Source of the DNA: JASHPR01 sp963795055
Lineage (GTDB): Bacteria; Actinomycetota; Actinomycetes; Streptosporangiales; Streptosporangiaceae
Length of the DNA stretch: 64,000 nt
Assembly (NCBI GenBank): GCA_963795055.1
Contig: CAWCGJ010000025.1
Span: 124,001 to 188,000 of the forward strand
Direction of reading: 5' to 3'
How positions within the stretch are numbered: position 1 is the first letter of the stretch; each line of letters starts with the position of its first letter. The notes beneath the pieces were generated by a model. It had not been told where the DNA came from. It made no database searches and worked only from the letters and a program-made list of their open reading frames with translations. The translations under genes and the position numbers were made by a program. Below, in pieces: positions 1 through 8,829 of the stretch.

Positions 1-85
1 TCTGCTTCCGCCGGAAGTCCCCGTAGTCGCCGAAGGCCGCGAAGTCCACCGGGCTGGCCCCGCCCGTCTGCCGAGTTGTAGTCAT
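1..85 (-). CDS. Partial N-terminus of unidentified protein
   Basis: An open frame reads leftward from an ATG at 83-85 and leaves the window at base 1. The 28 visible residues begin MTTTRQTGGASPVDFAAFG and contain no stop. They are too few to identify a family. The gene is divergent from nothing visible and sits just beyond the stop of the MarR gene, transcribed in the same direction. Only the start and direction can be supported. Confidence 0.4.
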   Translation of the reverse strand, partial: MTTTRQTGGASPVDFAAFGDYGDFRRKQ

Positions 86-128
86 GCCGGTGAGAACCCG
101 GCCGCGGCGCCGGCCATTCCGGCCCGGC

Positions 129-722
129 TCACTGAGCGCCGGCCAGCGACCGCGCGAACCAGCCTGGGACATCGAGCCGGAAGGCGTCCGACGGCGTGAC
201 CTTGCGCAGGTCGGCCTCGATCGCGCGCAGCCGCTCCGCCCCGATGACCTCGGCCCAGCGGGCCCGCAGGTCGTCGAAGATCCGCGCCGACCGTTCGAGC
301 GCGTCGACGGCCCGCCCGGTCAGCCGCACGACCTTGCGCCGCGCGTCGGCCGGGTCGGGCCCGCGCTCGACGTAGCCGAGCTGCTCCAGCGCGTCGATGG
401 TCTTGCCCGCGGCCTGCTTGGAGATGCCCAGCCGGCGGCCCAGCCCGGCCGCGGTGGTGCCGCCCGGGCCGATCGCCTGGAACACGAACCCGTGCATCGG
501 CCGCAGGCCGGGATGCCCCTGGCGGGCGAGTTCGGCGTGCAGCTCGTCGATGAGCACGCGGAAGCCCAGGAGCAGCCGTAGCGGCAGCTCGAAGCCGGGC
601 GGGTCGGCCCCGGCCAGCACGGCCTCGGCAGGCACGGCCCCGGCTGACTTGGCCGCTGACCCGCCTTCGGCAGGCACGGCCGCAGCAGGCAGTGCCTCGG
701 CTGACCCAGCCTCAGTTGACAT
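129..722 (-). CDS. MarR-family transcriptional regulator
   Basis: Predicted winged-helix DNA-binding repressor of 197 residues. The C-terminal two thirds is a MarR fold: helices around LRPMHGFVFQAIG, recognition region LGISKQAAGKTIDALEQLGY, and the wing with DPADARRKVVRLT. The first 45 residues are an Ala/Pro-rich low-complexity extension unusual for MarR proteins. The ATG at 722 is preferred over the TTG three codons upstream. It is divergent from a cupin gene at 797, and a perfect palindrome (763-777) lies between them, so it probably represses itself and the cupin gene. The ligand is unknown. Confidence 0.85.
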   Translation of the reverse strand: MSTEAGSAEALPAAAVPAEGGSAAKSAGAVPAEAVLAGADPPGFELPLRLLLGFRVLIDELHAELARQGHPGLRPMHGFVFQAIGPGGTTAAGLGRRLGISKQAAGKTIDALEQLGYVERGPDPADARRKVVRLTGRAVDALERSARIFDDLRARWAEVIGAERLRAIEADLRKVTPSDAFRLDVPGWFARSLAGAQ

Positions 723-762
723 AAACGACAACCAGGTTTACCGTTTCGCTCATCGCACATTC

Positions 763-777
763 GACAACCATGTTGTC
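763..777. promoter_or_regulatory. Palindromic operator candidate (MarR/cupin intergenic)
   Basis: GACAAC-CAT-GTTGTC is a perfect 6-bp inverted repeat with a 3-bp spacer. It sits between the divergent MarR and cupin starts, just upstream of the cupin Shine-Dalgarno (TAGGAGG at 783-789). A related half (ACAACCAGGTT) lies at 728-738. Its size and position fit a MarR dimer site. Assignment to this regulator is inference. Confidence 0.6.
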
Positions 778-796
778 TACCTTAGGAGGTTCCGCG

Positions 797-1207
797 ATGC
801 CTGTCATCCGCCGTGCCGAGACCCGCCGCACCGAGACCCCCAACGCGGTCATGACCACGCTCGCGTCGCCGGCACAGGGCGGTGCCGGACAGGCCGTCTG
901 GCGCGTGGACATGCGGCCCGGCCAGGCCGGGCCGCTGCACGCCATCGACACCGAGCAGGTGTGGACCGTGCTGGACGGCGGAGCGGCCGTCGAGCTCGAC
1001 GGCCAGGTGCTCACGGTCGGTCCGGGCGACACCCTCATCCTGCCGGCCGATGTGCCGCGCCGGGTGAGCGCGGACCCGGCGACAGGCTTCGCCGCCATCG
1101 CCGTCGCGCCGGCCGGCACCCGCGCCTACACCCTCGACGGCACCAGGGTCGCGCCCGGGTGTGCCGTACCCGACGGCGACAAGCTGGTCCCGGCCTGGGT
1201 CGCCTAG
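797..1207 (+). CDS. Small cupin-domain protein
   Basis: Protein of 136 residues with a single beta-barrel cupin domain. Conserved pieces include GPLHAIDTEQVWTVLDG and VGPGDTLILPADVPRRV, which match the two cupin motifs; a His near residue 47 could bind metal. The start at 797 is chosen because TAGGAGG lies 7 nt upstream; an in-frame ATG at 770 has no such site and lies inside the operator. Divergent from the MarR gene, it is likely the repressor's target. Members bind small molecules or act as dioxygenases or isomerases; the substrate is not predictable. Confidence 0.8.
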   Translation: MPVIRRAETRRTETPNAVMTTLASPAQGGAGQAVWRVDMRPGQAGPLHAIDTEQVWTVLDGGAAVELDGQVLTVGPGDTLILPADVPRRVSADPATGFAAIAVAPAGTRAYTLDGTRVAPGCAVPDGDKLVPAWVA

Positions 1208-1285
1208 CTTGAGTTTCCGGGCTTTCTTGATCGTCTTCTGGAGGTTGGCTGGTCAGCTGTGGTTTTGGCGGGCAGTGTGTATGAC

Positions 1286-2717
1286 CTAAGCGCGGGGGGC
1301 GCGGGCGCTGAGGTTGAAGACCTCGAACAGGTGCTGCTGGGCGGGGTCGCGGTCGGTGAGCATGCGCCGGGCCTTGGGCCGGCCGCCGGCGGAGGGGTAG
1401 ATCATGACTGTTTCCTGGATCCCGGCGAGGGTGTGCAGGAGCTCGCGGATGGACATGCCGAGCCCGGTCTGGGTGGCCTGGCGGCGCATGAGGTGGGCGA
1501 CGGTCAGGGCAAGCACGCAGTAGAAGGCGTGCACGCGGATCTTCTGGTCGGTCCAGTGGAACATCGGGCTGAAGGAGACGACGCGGGGGTCCTTGAGCTG
1601 GCGGAAGCGGCTTCGGCGTCGGCCTGGGAGCGGTAGGCGGCGATGACCTCGGCGGCGGGCCAGTCGTCGCGGTCGGTGAACAGGATCCGCTTGCCGAAGT
1701 ACTCGGCTTCCAGGGCCTGGCGGGCTTGCTGGTCGGCGTGCCAGGTCAGGCGGAGGCCGCAGGCCGGCCGCCGGTGAGCGTGGCCTGCAGGACCCGGCTG
1801 GCCCAGCGAGGGGCCAGGATGCCGGCGATCTCGGCTTCGACCTGGTCGCGGGGCCGGCGGGTGTGGCCGCGGGCCAGCCGGGCGGCCAGGGCGGTGAGCT
1901 GGCGCTCGGCCTTGGCGAGGGTCTGGGCGGAGCCGCGGGCCTGCCGGTCGTGGAAGGTGGGCGAGTGGGTCAGGATCACCCGGCGCGGCCCGCCCAGCGC
2001 CTGCGCCGTCGTCTCGTGATAGGTCAGGCCGCCGAATCTGTCCTGGCCGGCGGGCTGGTACCGGCTGGCGGGGATGGCCAGCAGGTCCGGATGCCACGAC
2101 GGCGGCAGCGAGGCGACGAAATGCAGGCCGAGCCCGGCCAGGTGATCCTGGTTAGCCGCCGAGTCGTTCCCGGCGTCGAAGACCACGGTCAGCCCGTCGC
2201 CGTCCCCGGCCATGACGGCATAGCGGGCGGCCAGCTCATCCACGACCGCGGTGAACTGGGTGACGTCGGGCCGGTTGCCCGGGTAGGCGCGGGAGACCAC
2301 CGGAACCCCGCCGTCGCGGGTCACCACCAGCGCCAGGCCGACCAGCCGCAGATCATTGCGCTTCTGCTTGGCCTTACCGCGCTGCGCGATCGGCGCCTTC
2401 TCGTTGCCGGTGCCGATGAATGTCGCGAAATTGGTCATGTCCAGCACCAGCGCGGACAGGTCCAGGCCGAACCGGTCAGCGGCCGCCTGGCCGATCCGCC
2501 GCTCGATCTCCGGCAGCTGCTCCGGGGCGACAGCGTCCATCGCGTCCCAGAACCGGCGGTGATCCAGCGCCGCCACGGGGACCTTCACCCACCGGTCCGC
2601 CGCGGTCGTTGCCCACCAGTCAGCGAACGCCAGCTTCGAGCAGGGCGACACCGCCTGAACACGCTCGCCGCAGTTCTCACCGTCCAGCTGACTGGCCACG
2701 TACATGCAGCGCCGCAC
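1286..2717 (-). pseudogene. Broken IS1634-type (IS4 group) transposase
   Basis: Three consecutive minus-strand frames together rebuild one DDE transposase. The N-terminal part (2717 to about 1750) holds LDMTNFATFIGTGNEK and VVFDAGNDSAAN, carrying the first two catalytic Asp residues. The middle frame holds GKRILFTDRDDW and YRSQADAEA, with the catalytic Glu of the YREK motif. The last frame holds FRQLKDPRVVSFSPMFHW. Frameshifts fall near 1750-1765 and 1600-1615, so no intact enzyme is encoded as sequenced. I could not define terminal inverted repeats or a target duplication. Either a decayed insertion sequence or an intact one with sequencing errors. Confidence 0.8.
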
Positions 2718-3055
2718 ACCCCCGCACAGCAGGCCTACCGGGCGTTGGCCACTGTGTGGCTCTGGTGATCACCGGCTGGGCCTGTGTGCAGGGAGCGGCC
2801 CTTCGGGCCGCGCGGCTCCGCCGCTCAACAGCTGAGGTTCATACCGTCAGGTCAAAGTCAAGGTCAAAGACGTACGAGCCTTCGGCTCGGCGGGGGAAAC
2901 CACGGCGGACGCAGCAGCCACGCCAGCGAGGAGACGATCAAGCACAGACCGAGATCACGGGGCAGGCAGTTACTGGGCACCAGCGGAGTCGCCGCCCCTG
3001 CGGTACGAGGACTATCCTGGTGAGTAAGCAGCCGAGCGACCGGAGGGAACCGCCC
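2718..3055. other. Intergenic region with strong hairpin
   Basis: No convincing gene. It contains a perfect 7-bp GC hairpin, GCGGCCC-TTC-GGGCCGC, at 2795-2811, without a T tract. The hairpin could be a factor-independent stop or part of the insertion-sequence end. The last 30 bases carry a GGAGGG Shine-Dalgarno for the following gene. Small open frames here look like random GC-rich frames. Confidence 0.4.
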
Positions 3056-4261
3056 ATGGCACGCTCTAGTGAGGGCGAGCCGCGCATCGGGGAGAACGTG
3101 CGCGCGGCCCGGCGTGCGCGTGGCTCAGCCTGGAAACCTCGCCGGTCTGACCGGCCGGTCCAAGGGATGGCTGAGCAGATCGAGAACGGGAACGCCCGCC
3201 TGGAACGCCGCCAGGACATCGCCGCCCTCGCCGAGGCGCTGTCAGTGTCGGCCGATGGCCTGCTCGGCGAGCCCGCGCCCGGGATCTGCCTGGACGGCCA
3301 GATGTACAACATCACGCCGTTGCAGCGAACTCTGCTCGACACGTCACCAGACGACCCGCCCGACATCCCGGCACGCCCGCTCGATGTTCTGCGAGAAGAA
3401 GTCGCACAGGCAGACACCGCGCTCCGCGCGGCCGATCACGCGACCGTGATCCAGCTTCTCAGCGGCGCCATCGCCGAGCTTTGCGTTCACGCCGGGTCCG
3501 GCGACGGCCCGGACCGCTGCTCCGCGTTGCGCCTTCTGGTCTGCGCGTACGGATCAGATGCCACGTGCGTGCTGCGGCAGATCGGGGAGACCAACCTGGC
3601 CTGGATCGCGGGCGAGCGTGCCCGCCAGGCCGCTGAACTGCTCGATGATCCCGTCTGGAAAGCCGCCGCGGCGTACGGCCGGGCGCACTCCCGAAGCTCG
3701 GCGAACAAGCCCAGGGCGCTGCTGATCACCCCCCAGATCCCCGACGAGGTCGAACCGCACATCGGCGACGACCGCTTCGCGCACGAGGCATACGGGATGC
3801 TCCGGCTCTCAGCGGCCCTGGCCTGCGCGGTCCAGAACGACCACCACGGCGCCGCCGAGCAGGCAGCCGAAGCCGCCCGCCTCGCCGCCCGCGCCGGAGA
3901 ACGCCCGCAAGCATGGGAACTGTTCGGCCCCGCCAACGTCGGCGTGTGGCGCACCAGCCTGGCCATCGAGGCCGGCGAAGCCGAAGACGCCCTTACCTAC
4001 GCCGGCCAGGTCGAGCCCAGGGACCTTGCCTCGCACAACCGGCGCGCGGCCTGCGGCTGGAGAAGGCCCGCGCCTACGCGATGCTCGGCAACGATTCCCA
4101 GGCGGTGCAGGAGATGCGCCAGGCCGAGCGGATGTCATCCGCCCAGACCCGCAACAACCCCCTCATCCGCGACCTAGTCCAGGACATGCTCACCCGCGCC
4201 CGCCGCGAGGCCGGCGGCCGACGACCTACGCGGCCTGGCCTGGCGGATGAACCTGATCTGA
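3056..4261 (+). pseudogene. Frameshifted XRE-family regulator with TPR-like C-terminus
   Basis: The gene encodes an N-terminal HTH followed by a helical (TPR-like) region, a common actinomycete regulator design of about 400 residues. The open frame from ATG 3056 reads RIGENVRAARRARG, loses HTH similarity for about 25 residues, then resumes at IENGNARLERRQDIAALAEA. The missing stretch (AGLTGRSKGWLS) is present in another frame at 3130-3170. Three one-base losses would explain this and restore frame. Further shifts near 4045-4055 and 4215 are needed to reach the expected end LRGLAWRMNLI at the TGA 4259-4261. Upstream of a methyltransferase and a DUF397 gene, a frequent neighbourhood for such regulators. 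Confidence 0.75.
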
Positions 4262-4315
4262 CAACGTTTCCCAGCGGAAACATCCGCGCGCGGCCGGTGA
4301 CTACCGTTCCGGGGC

Positions 4316-5215
4316 ATGACATCAGCAGGCTCCCGGGGCGCGCCGGTCGATGCCCATTTTGACCCCTCCGTACCGCATCCGGCACGGGTGTACGCTCACT
4401 GGCTGGGCGGCAAGGACGCCTACGCAGCTGACCGCAGGGCCGCCGAGGAGGTTGCCTCGCATCGCCCGCAGGTAGTGGCCGGCGCGCAGGCAAACCGGGC
4501 GTTCCTTGGCCGCGTGGTGCGGTACCTGGCCGGTGAACGCGGGATCCGGCAGTTCCTGGACATCGGCCCGGGCCTGCCCGCGCCGGGCGCCACGCACGCC
4601 GTGGCCCAGGGAATCGCTCCTGAGTCCCGCGTCGTGTACGCGGACAACGACCCGGTGGTGCTGGCGCACGCCCGCGCCCTGCTCACCAGCACCCGCAAGG
4701 GGGCATGCGACTACCTCGGCGGCGACCTGCGCAACCCCGAGGCAATCCTGAAAGCCGCCGCCGAGACCCTGGACTTCACCCGGCCCGCGGCCGTCATCCT
4801 GGCCGCTGTCCTGCATTTCCTCGCCGACGCGGACGACCTGGCCGGCGTGGTGACCACCCTGGCCGGCGCGTTAGCGCCGGGCAGCTTCGTGGCGATCTCG
4901 CACCTGACGGCCGACTTCGCCCCCCAGGCAGTGTCATCGGCGGTGGCCGCGTACAACGCGCTGGTCCCAGCCGCGATCACCGCCCGCAGCCACGCTGAGG
5001 TCACCGCCCTGACCGGACGGCTCTCGCTGGTGGCGCCCGGGGTGGTCCCGGTCAGCGAATGGCGGCCCGATCACGCCCCCCTGCACGGCGTCAGCGCTGA
5101 CGTGTACGCCGGGCTGGCCACCATGCCGGCAAGCAGCGGCATCTCCCGGCGGATCCCAGACCGCCAGGCCCGTGACCTGGGGCGCAAGGCAGGCGTCAAG
5201 GCGAGTGCAAGATGA
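4316..5215 (+). CDS. SAV2177-type SAM-dependent methyltransferase
   Basis: Protein of 299 residues in the SAV2177/DUF574 class of Rossmann-fold methyltransferases found almost only in actinomycetes. Family marks are HPARVYAHWLGGKDAYAADR near the start, the SAM-binding strand IRQFLDIGPGLP around residue 80, and VVYADNDPVVLAHARALL with an acidic ribose-binding residue. Substrates of this family are not established. It follows the broken XRE regulator and precedes a DUF397 gene. A second member of the same family begins at 63643 at the other end of the window. Confidence 0.9.
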   Translation: MTSAGSRGAPVDAHFDPSVPHPARVYAHWLGGKDAYAADRRAAEEVASHRPQVVAGAQANRAFLGRVVRYLAGERGIRQFLDIGPGLPAPGATHAVAQGIAPESRVVYADNDPVVLAHARALLTSTRKGACDYLGGDLRNPEAILKAAAETLDFTRPAAVILAAVLHFLADADDLAGVVTTLAGALAPGSFVAISHLTADFAPQAVSSAVAAYNALVPAAITARSHAEVTALTGRLSLVAPGVVPVSEWRPDHAPLHGVSADVYAGLATMPASSGISRRIPDRQARDLGRKAGVKASAR

Positions 5216-5316
5216 GCGCCCAGGCTGGTAGCACACGATCGTGCTGCAGCACGACCGCCGCCAGCGTGACGGGCTGACGGCCCCCGATGTCTACTACCAC
5301 GGCTAAGGAGCCCCCG

Positions 5317-5508
5317 ATGTGGATCAAGTCGAGTTACAGCTTCGCCAACAACAACTGCGTCGAGGTCGCGCGCCTGCCTGATGGCCAGGTAGGCGTGCGT
5401 GACAGCAAGAACCCCGAAACGGCGATCCTGCGGTTCACATCCGCCGGATGGCGCGCATTCCTCGCAGGAGCGCGACGCGGAGAATTCGACAGCCCCGGCA
5501 AGCCATGA
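5317..5508 (+). CDS. DUF397 small protein
   Basis: Protein of 63 residues with the DUF397 signature: WIKSSYS at the start, NNNCVEVA, VGVRDSKNP and a C-terminal WRAFLAGARRGEFD. DUF397 proteins are usually encoded beside Scr1-like HTH/DUF5753 regulators and are thought to act with them, some as toxin-like or modulator partners. The start at 5317 is preferred over ATG 5287 because AAGGAG lies 7 nt upstream of it. Here the neighbouring HTH gene (3056) is damaged, so this copy may be an orphan. Confidence 0.85.
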   Translation: MWIKSSYSFANNNCVEVARLPDGQVGVRDSKNPETAILRFTSAGWRAFLAGARRGEFDSPGKP

Positions 5509-5739
5509 GCGCCATGGCCATAGCTGCTTAGATCCCCATGGCCCGGAGGGTCGCACGCGGTGGATGAGAACCGGCCGGGGCCGATCCATGCATCAGAGGT
5601 CATGGACGCTGCTAGCACACCCCGGCCCGGCCCGGCAGGCCACAGCCAGCACCACCGTTTACCCTTCAGCACAACGGCCTATAGTGCGCCCGTTGGTACA
5701 TTCATCGTCGGCGATACGGCGGCGGGCCGATCCCGGCGG

Positions 5740-7077
5740 CTACGCGGCCCAGGCGATCGGCAGCCGCTTGACGCCCCGCTGGAAGTTCGAGCGCAGGTAG
5801 GACGGCTCGCCCGCGAAGGCCAGCACCGACGTGCGGCGGAGCACCTCGTCGAACAGCGCGCGCATCTGGGCGCGGGCTAGGTGGGAGCCGAGGCAGAAAT
5901 GCGGCCCGTGCCCGAAGACCAGGTGCGGGTTGGGATGCCGCCGGATGTCGAACCGGTCGGGCTCGGCGAAGACCGACTCGTCGCGGTTGGCCGAGGTGAA
6001 GGAGACCACCACCTTGTCCCCCGCGCGGATCCGCTGCCCGCCGAGCTCGCAGTCGGCGGTCGCGGTCCGGCGGAACGTCATGACCGGCGTCCACCAGCGC
6101 AGCATCTCCTCCACCGCTCGCGGCATCAGCCCGGGGTCGGCGCGCAGTTCGTCCTGCACCCGCGGGTGCTCGAGCAGCGCGATGCCAGCGCCCGGCAGGC
6201 CGTTACGCAACGTCTCGTTGCCGGCCACCGCGAACAGCCAGAACATGTTCTCGAACTCCTCGACCGACACCCGGCCGCCGTCGTCGTCGACCTGCGCCAG
6301 CAGGATCGACATGACGTCGTCCCCCGGGCGGCGCCGCTTGGCGTCCGCCAGCAGGTGGGCGTACGCGTAGAGGTCGGGCATGCCGTCGCGGGTGCGGGGA
6401 TCGGGCATGCGGCCATCGGGCCCCCGGGCCGGCCGCAGCGCGACCGCCTCGGCGGCCATCGGCGTTCCGCCGGACGGGTCGAAGTCGGCCGACGACGCGT
6501 AGTCGGGATCCTGGTAGCCGATGACCCGGTTGGACCAGTCGAACAGCAGCCAGCGATCCTGTTCCGGCATGCCCAGGACGTCGGCCAGGGCCAGCAGCGG
6601 CAGGTCGGCGGCGACGTCCTTGGCGAAGTCGCATTCACCGCGCCGGCCGGCGAAGGCCCGGTCGCACAGGGCCCGCGCGTGCCCGCGGATGCGCTCATCC
6701 AGCCGGGCGACCGCGCGCGGGGTGAACGACCTGGCCAGCAGCTGCCGCAGCCGGGAATGCCCCGGCGGGTCCATGTTGAGCATCATGTTGCGGACGTAGC
6801 CCAGCGCCGCCGGGGTGCCCGGGTCGCGGATCTGCGTCGCGCCGAGCCAGGAGGAGAACAGCCCCGGCCGCTTCATGACCGACTCGACGTCGGCGTGGCG
6901 GAGCACCAGCCAGAAGCCGGGCCCGGCAGGCCAGCCGAGCACGGGGATCTCGTCGACCCAGACGACCGGGCGGTCGCGGCGGAGCCGGGCCAGGGCGTCG
7001 AAGGGAACCCCGTCGACGTAGGTCGCGGGGTCGAACACGATCTCGGTGTCGGGCCTGGATACCCGTGAGCTGGCCAC
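5740..7077 (-). CDS. Cytochrome P450
   Basis: Soluble bacterial class P450 of 445 residues. The I-helix oxygen-binding segment is FAVAGNETLRNG, the ExxR motif is EMLR, and the heme-Cys loop is FGHGPHFCLGSHLARAQ. The internal segment PGHSRLRQLLARSFTPRAV and the DWSNRVIGYQDPDY region resemble the CYP124/CYP125 clade that oxidises methyl-branched lipids and sterols, so a terpenoid, fatty-acid or steroid substrate is plausible. A GTG start at 7077 fits. It lies 17 nt downstream of a PLP enzyme gene on the same strand, probably co-transcribed. There is no KstR-like box in front, unlike the CYP125 gene at 50346. Confidence 0.9.
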   Translation of the reverse strand: MASSRVSRPDTEIVFDPATYVDGVPFDALARLRRDRPVVWVDEIPVLGWPAGPGFWLVLRHADVESVMKRPGLFSSWLGATQIRDPGTPAALGYVRNMMLNMDPPGHSRLRQLLARSFTPRAVARLDERIRGHARALCDRAFAGRRGECDFAKDVAADLPLLALADVLGMPEQDRWLLFDWSNRVIGYQDPDYASSADFDPSGGTPMAAEAVALRPARGPDGRMPDPRTRDGMPDLYAYAHLLADAKRRRPGDDVMSILLAQVDDDGGRVSVEEFENMFWLFAVAGNETLRNGLPGAGIALLEHPRVQDELRADPGLMPRAVEEMLRWWTPVMTFRRTATADCELGGQRIRAGDKVVVSFTSANRDESVFAEPDRFDIRRHPNPHLVFGHGPHFCLGSHLARAQMRALFDEVLRRTSVLAFAGEPSYLRSNFQRGVKRLPIAWAA

Positions 7078-7094
7078 GTCGGCCTCCCCAGCGG

Positions 7095-8237
7095 TTAGGC
7101 GGGCACGGCGGCGGCCATCCGCCGGACCGCTTCCTCCATCAGCTCCGGTGAGGTGCCCATGTTGAGCCGGGCGAAGCCGCGCCCCTGGGCGCCGAAGCCC
7201 GGGCCGCCGCTCAGCGCGACCCGCCCCCGGCTCAGGAACACGGCCGCGGGGTCATAGCCGAGGCCGAGCGCGCGGCAGTCCAGCCAGGCCAGGAAGCTCG
7301 CCTCGGGCGGCACGTACCGCACCCTCGGCAGGTGCTCGGCGAGCAGCCGGCTCAGCCGGCCGCGGTTCTCGTCGAGCTGCGTGAGCAGCGCGTCCAGCCA
7401 GGGCAGCGCCTCGGCGAACGCCGCGACCGACCCGATCACCCCGACCTGGCCGGGGATCAGGGCCTCCCAGCGCTCCTCGAGCACGGCGGCCAGCCGCGGC
7501 GATCCGGCGATCGCGACGCCGCACTTGAGCCCCGGAATGTTCCACGCCTTGGAGGCCGATGTGAACACGACGGTGCGTTCGGAAATCTCGTGGTTCAGCG
7601 ACAGGAACGGCACCTGCTCCGCGCCGGCCAGTACCAGCGGCGCGTGGATCTCGTCGACCAGCAGGAACGCGCCGCGGCTCTGGCAGATATCGGCCGCGGT
7701 CAGCAGCTGCTGCCGTGACCAGACCCGGCCGGCGGGGTTGTGCGGGCTGCAGAGCAGGTAGGCGCGGACGTCGCTGTCCGCGAGGGCCCGGTCGAGTGCC
7801 TCGGGATCCAGGTCATACCGGCCGTCCTCCTCCCGCCGCAGCGGCGCCTCGACGACGCGCCGCCCGGCGAGCCTGATCCGGTAGAAGAACGGCTGGTAGA
7901 CCGGGGGGTTGATCACTACCCCGGATCCTGGCGGCGTCACCGCCTGGATCACCTCGGAGATCGCGGTCATGACGTCGGGGACCGCGTAGACCCGGGCCGG
8001 ATCCGGCGACCAGCGCAGCCGCTTGGCGGCAAAGGCCGCGAACGCCTCGCCCAGTTCGCCCTTGTGGCCGTAGCCGCAGTCGCCGGCGGCCATCGCGGCC
8101 GTGGCGGCCTCGACGATCGGCGCGGCCAGGTCGAAGTCCATCTCGGCCACGAAGGCCGGGAGCACATCGTCCGGGTACGTCCGCCACTTGTAGCTCTTCC
8201 GCTTCCTGAGCGCCTCCAGCGAACAGCTCCCGAGCAT
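7095..8237 (-). CDS. MalY/PatB-type PLP-dependent C-S lyase/aminotransferase
   Basis: Fold-type I PLP enzyme of 380 residues. The N-terminus KRKSYKWRTYPDDVLPAFVAEMDF is diagnostic of the MalY/PatB group (cystathionine beta-lyase-like). LLCSPHNPAGRVWS binds the cofactor phosphate region, VDEIHAPL supplies the Asp, and FTSASKAWNIPGLKC carries the Schiff-base Lys. A GTG at 8246 is an alternative start. Upstream lies a divergent MarR gene with a palindromic operator at 8376-8389, so this gene and the P450 behind it may be regulated by that repressor. Confidence 0.9.
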   Translation of the reverse strand: MLGSCSLEALRKRKSYKWRTYPDDVLPAFVAEMDFDLAAPIVEAATAAMAAGDCGYGHKGELGEAFAAFAAKRLRWSPDPARVYAVPDVMTAISEVIQAVTPPGSGVVINPPVYQPFFYRIRLAGRRVVEAPLRREEDGRYDLDPEALDRALADSDVRAYLLCSPHNPAGRVWSRQQLLTAADICQSRGAFLLVDEIHAPLVLAGAEQVPFLSLNHEISERTVVFTSASKAWNIPGLKCGVAIAGSPRLAAVLEERWEALIPGQVGVIGSVAAFAEALPWLDALLTQLDENRGRLSRLLAEHLPRVRYVPPEASFLAWLDCRALGLGYDPAAVFLSRGRVALSGGPGFGAQGRGFARLNMGTSPELMEEAVRRMAAAVPA

Positions 8238-8375
8238 CGCGTCCACTCGTGGATGGTAACGCCGGCCGGATCCGCCAGGATCATGCCGGGACAGTTCGCG
8301 GCCCCGGCCAGCGGTAGCCCGGCGGCTGTCCCGGGCTACTGGTCGAGTTGCTCGTAACGCGGGTCTCGCCAATCA

Positions 8376-8392
8376 ATACGATCTCGTATAGT
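8376..8392. promoter_or_regulatory. MarR operator overlapping a -10 box
   Basis: ATACGA-TC-TCGTAT at 8376-8389 is a perfect inverted repeat. It overlaps TATAGT (8387-8392), a good -10 hexamer ending 8 nt before the GTG of the MarR gene at 8401. The spacing implies a leaderless or nearly leaderless transcript. A repressor bound here would block RNA polymerase. The link to the adjacent MarR protein is inferred from position. Confidence 0.65.
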
Positions 8393-8400
8393 CTGTTTTC

Positions 8401-8829
8401 GTGGTGCATGAGCATGACTCTGGCTCCCTGATCCTGGCGCTGCACCGGGCCACCCATGCCACGCTGGACGCCCTCGCGGTCAGGCTGGCCGACCTGAACC
8501 TGACCGCCTCCGAGATCAACGTGCTCGCGAACCTGGCCGACGGCCGGACCCGGAGCATCGGGGAACTCGGCTCGGACACCGCGACCAAGCCGACCACGCT
8601 GACGAGCGTCCTGGACCGGCTGGTCCGCAAGGGCTATGTGACCCGGGAACTCGATCCGGCCGACCGGCGCTCGTTCCGGGTGTCGCTCACCGCCGACGGC
8701 CGGCGCGTGGCCGACGCGGCCCGCGCCGCCGCGGAAGACCTGGAGCGGATGGCCCTGGCCGCGATCAGCGATGCCGACCTGGCCGGATTCCGCGTCGTGG
8801 CCCAGGCCCTGAGCGAGGTTCCCGGATGA
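8401..8829 (+). CDS. MarR-family transcriptional regulator
   Basis: Protein of 142 residues covering a complete MarR fold: LNLTASEINVLANLADG, the recognition helix KPTTLTSVLDRLVRKGYV, and the wing RELDPADRRSFRVSLTADG. No ribosome-binding site precedes the GTG, consistent with a leaderless mRNA from the -10 at 8387. It is divergent from the MalY/PatB-P450 pair and overlaps the next gene by ATGA, so it is translated together with that gene. Its ligand is unknown. Confidence 0.9.
   Translation: MVHEHDSGSLILALHRATHATLDALAVRLADLNLTASEINVLANLADGRTRSIGELGSDTATKPTTLTSVLDRLVRKGYVTRELDPADRRSFRVSLTADGRRVADAARAAAEDLERMALAAISDADLAGFRVVAQALSEVPG

Noticed and set aside
1208..2830. Terminal inverted repeats for the IS1634-type element
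   Set aside because: I compared both flanks by eye and found only weak, gapped similarity, not good enough to define ends.
5509..5739. A 106-residue plus-strand frame from 5560
   Set aside because: Most of it is antisense to the end of the P450 gene and it has no ribosome-binding site or recognisable domain; the gap appears to hold no gene.
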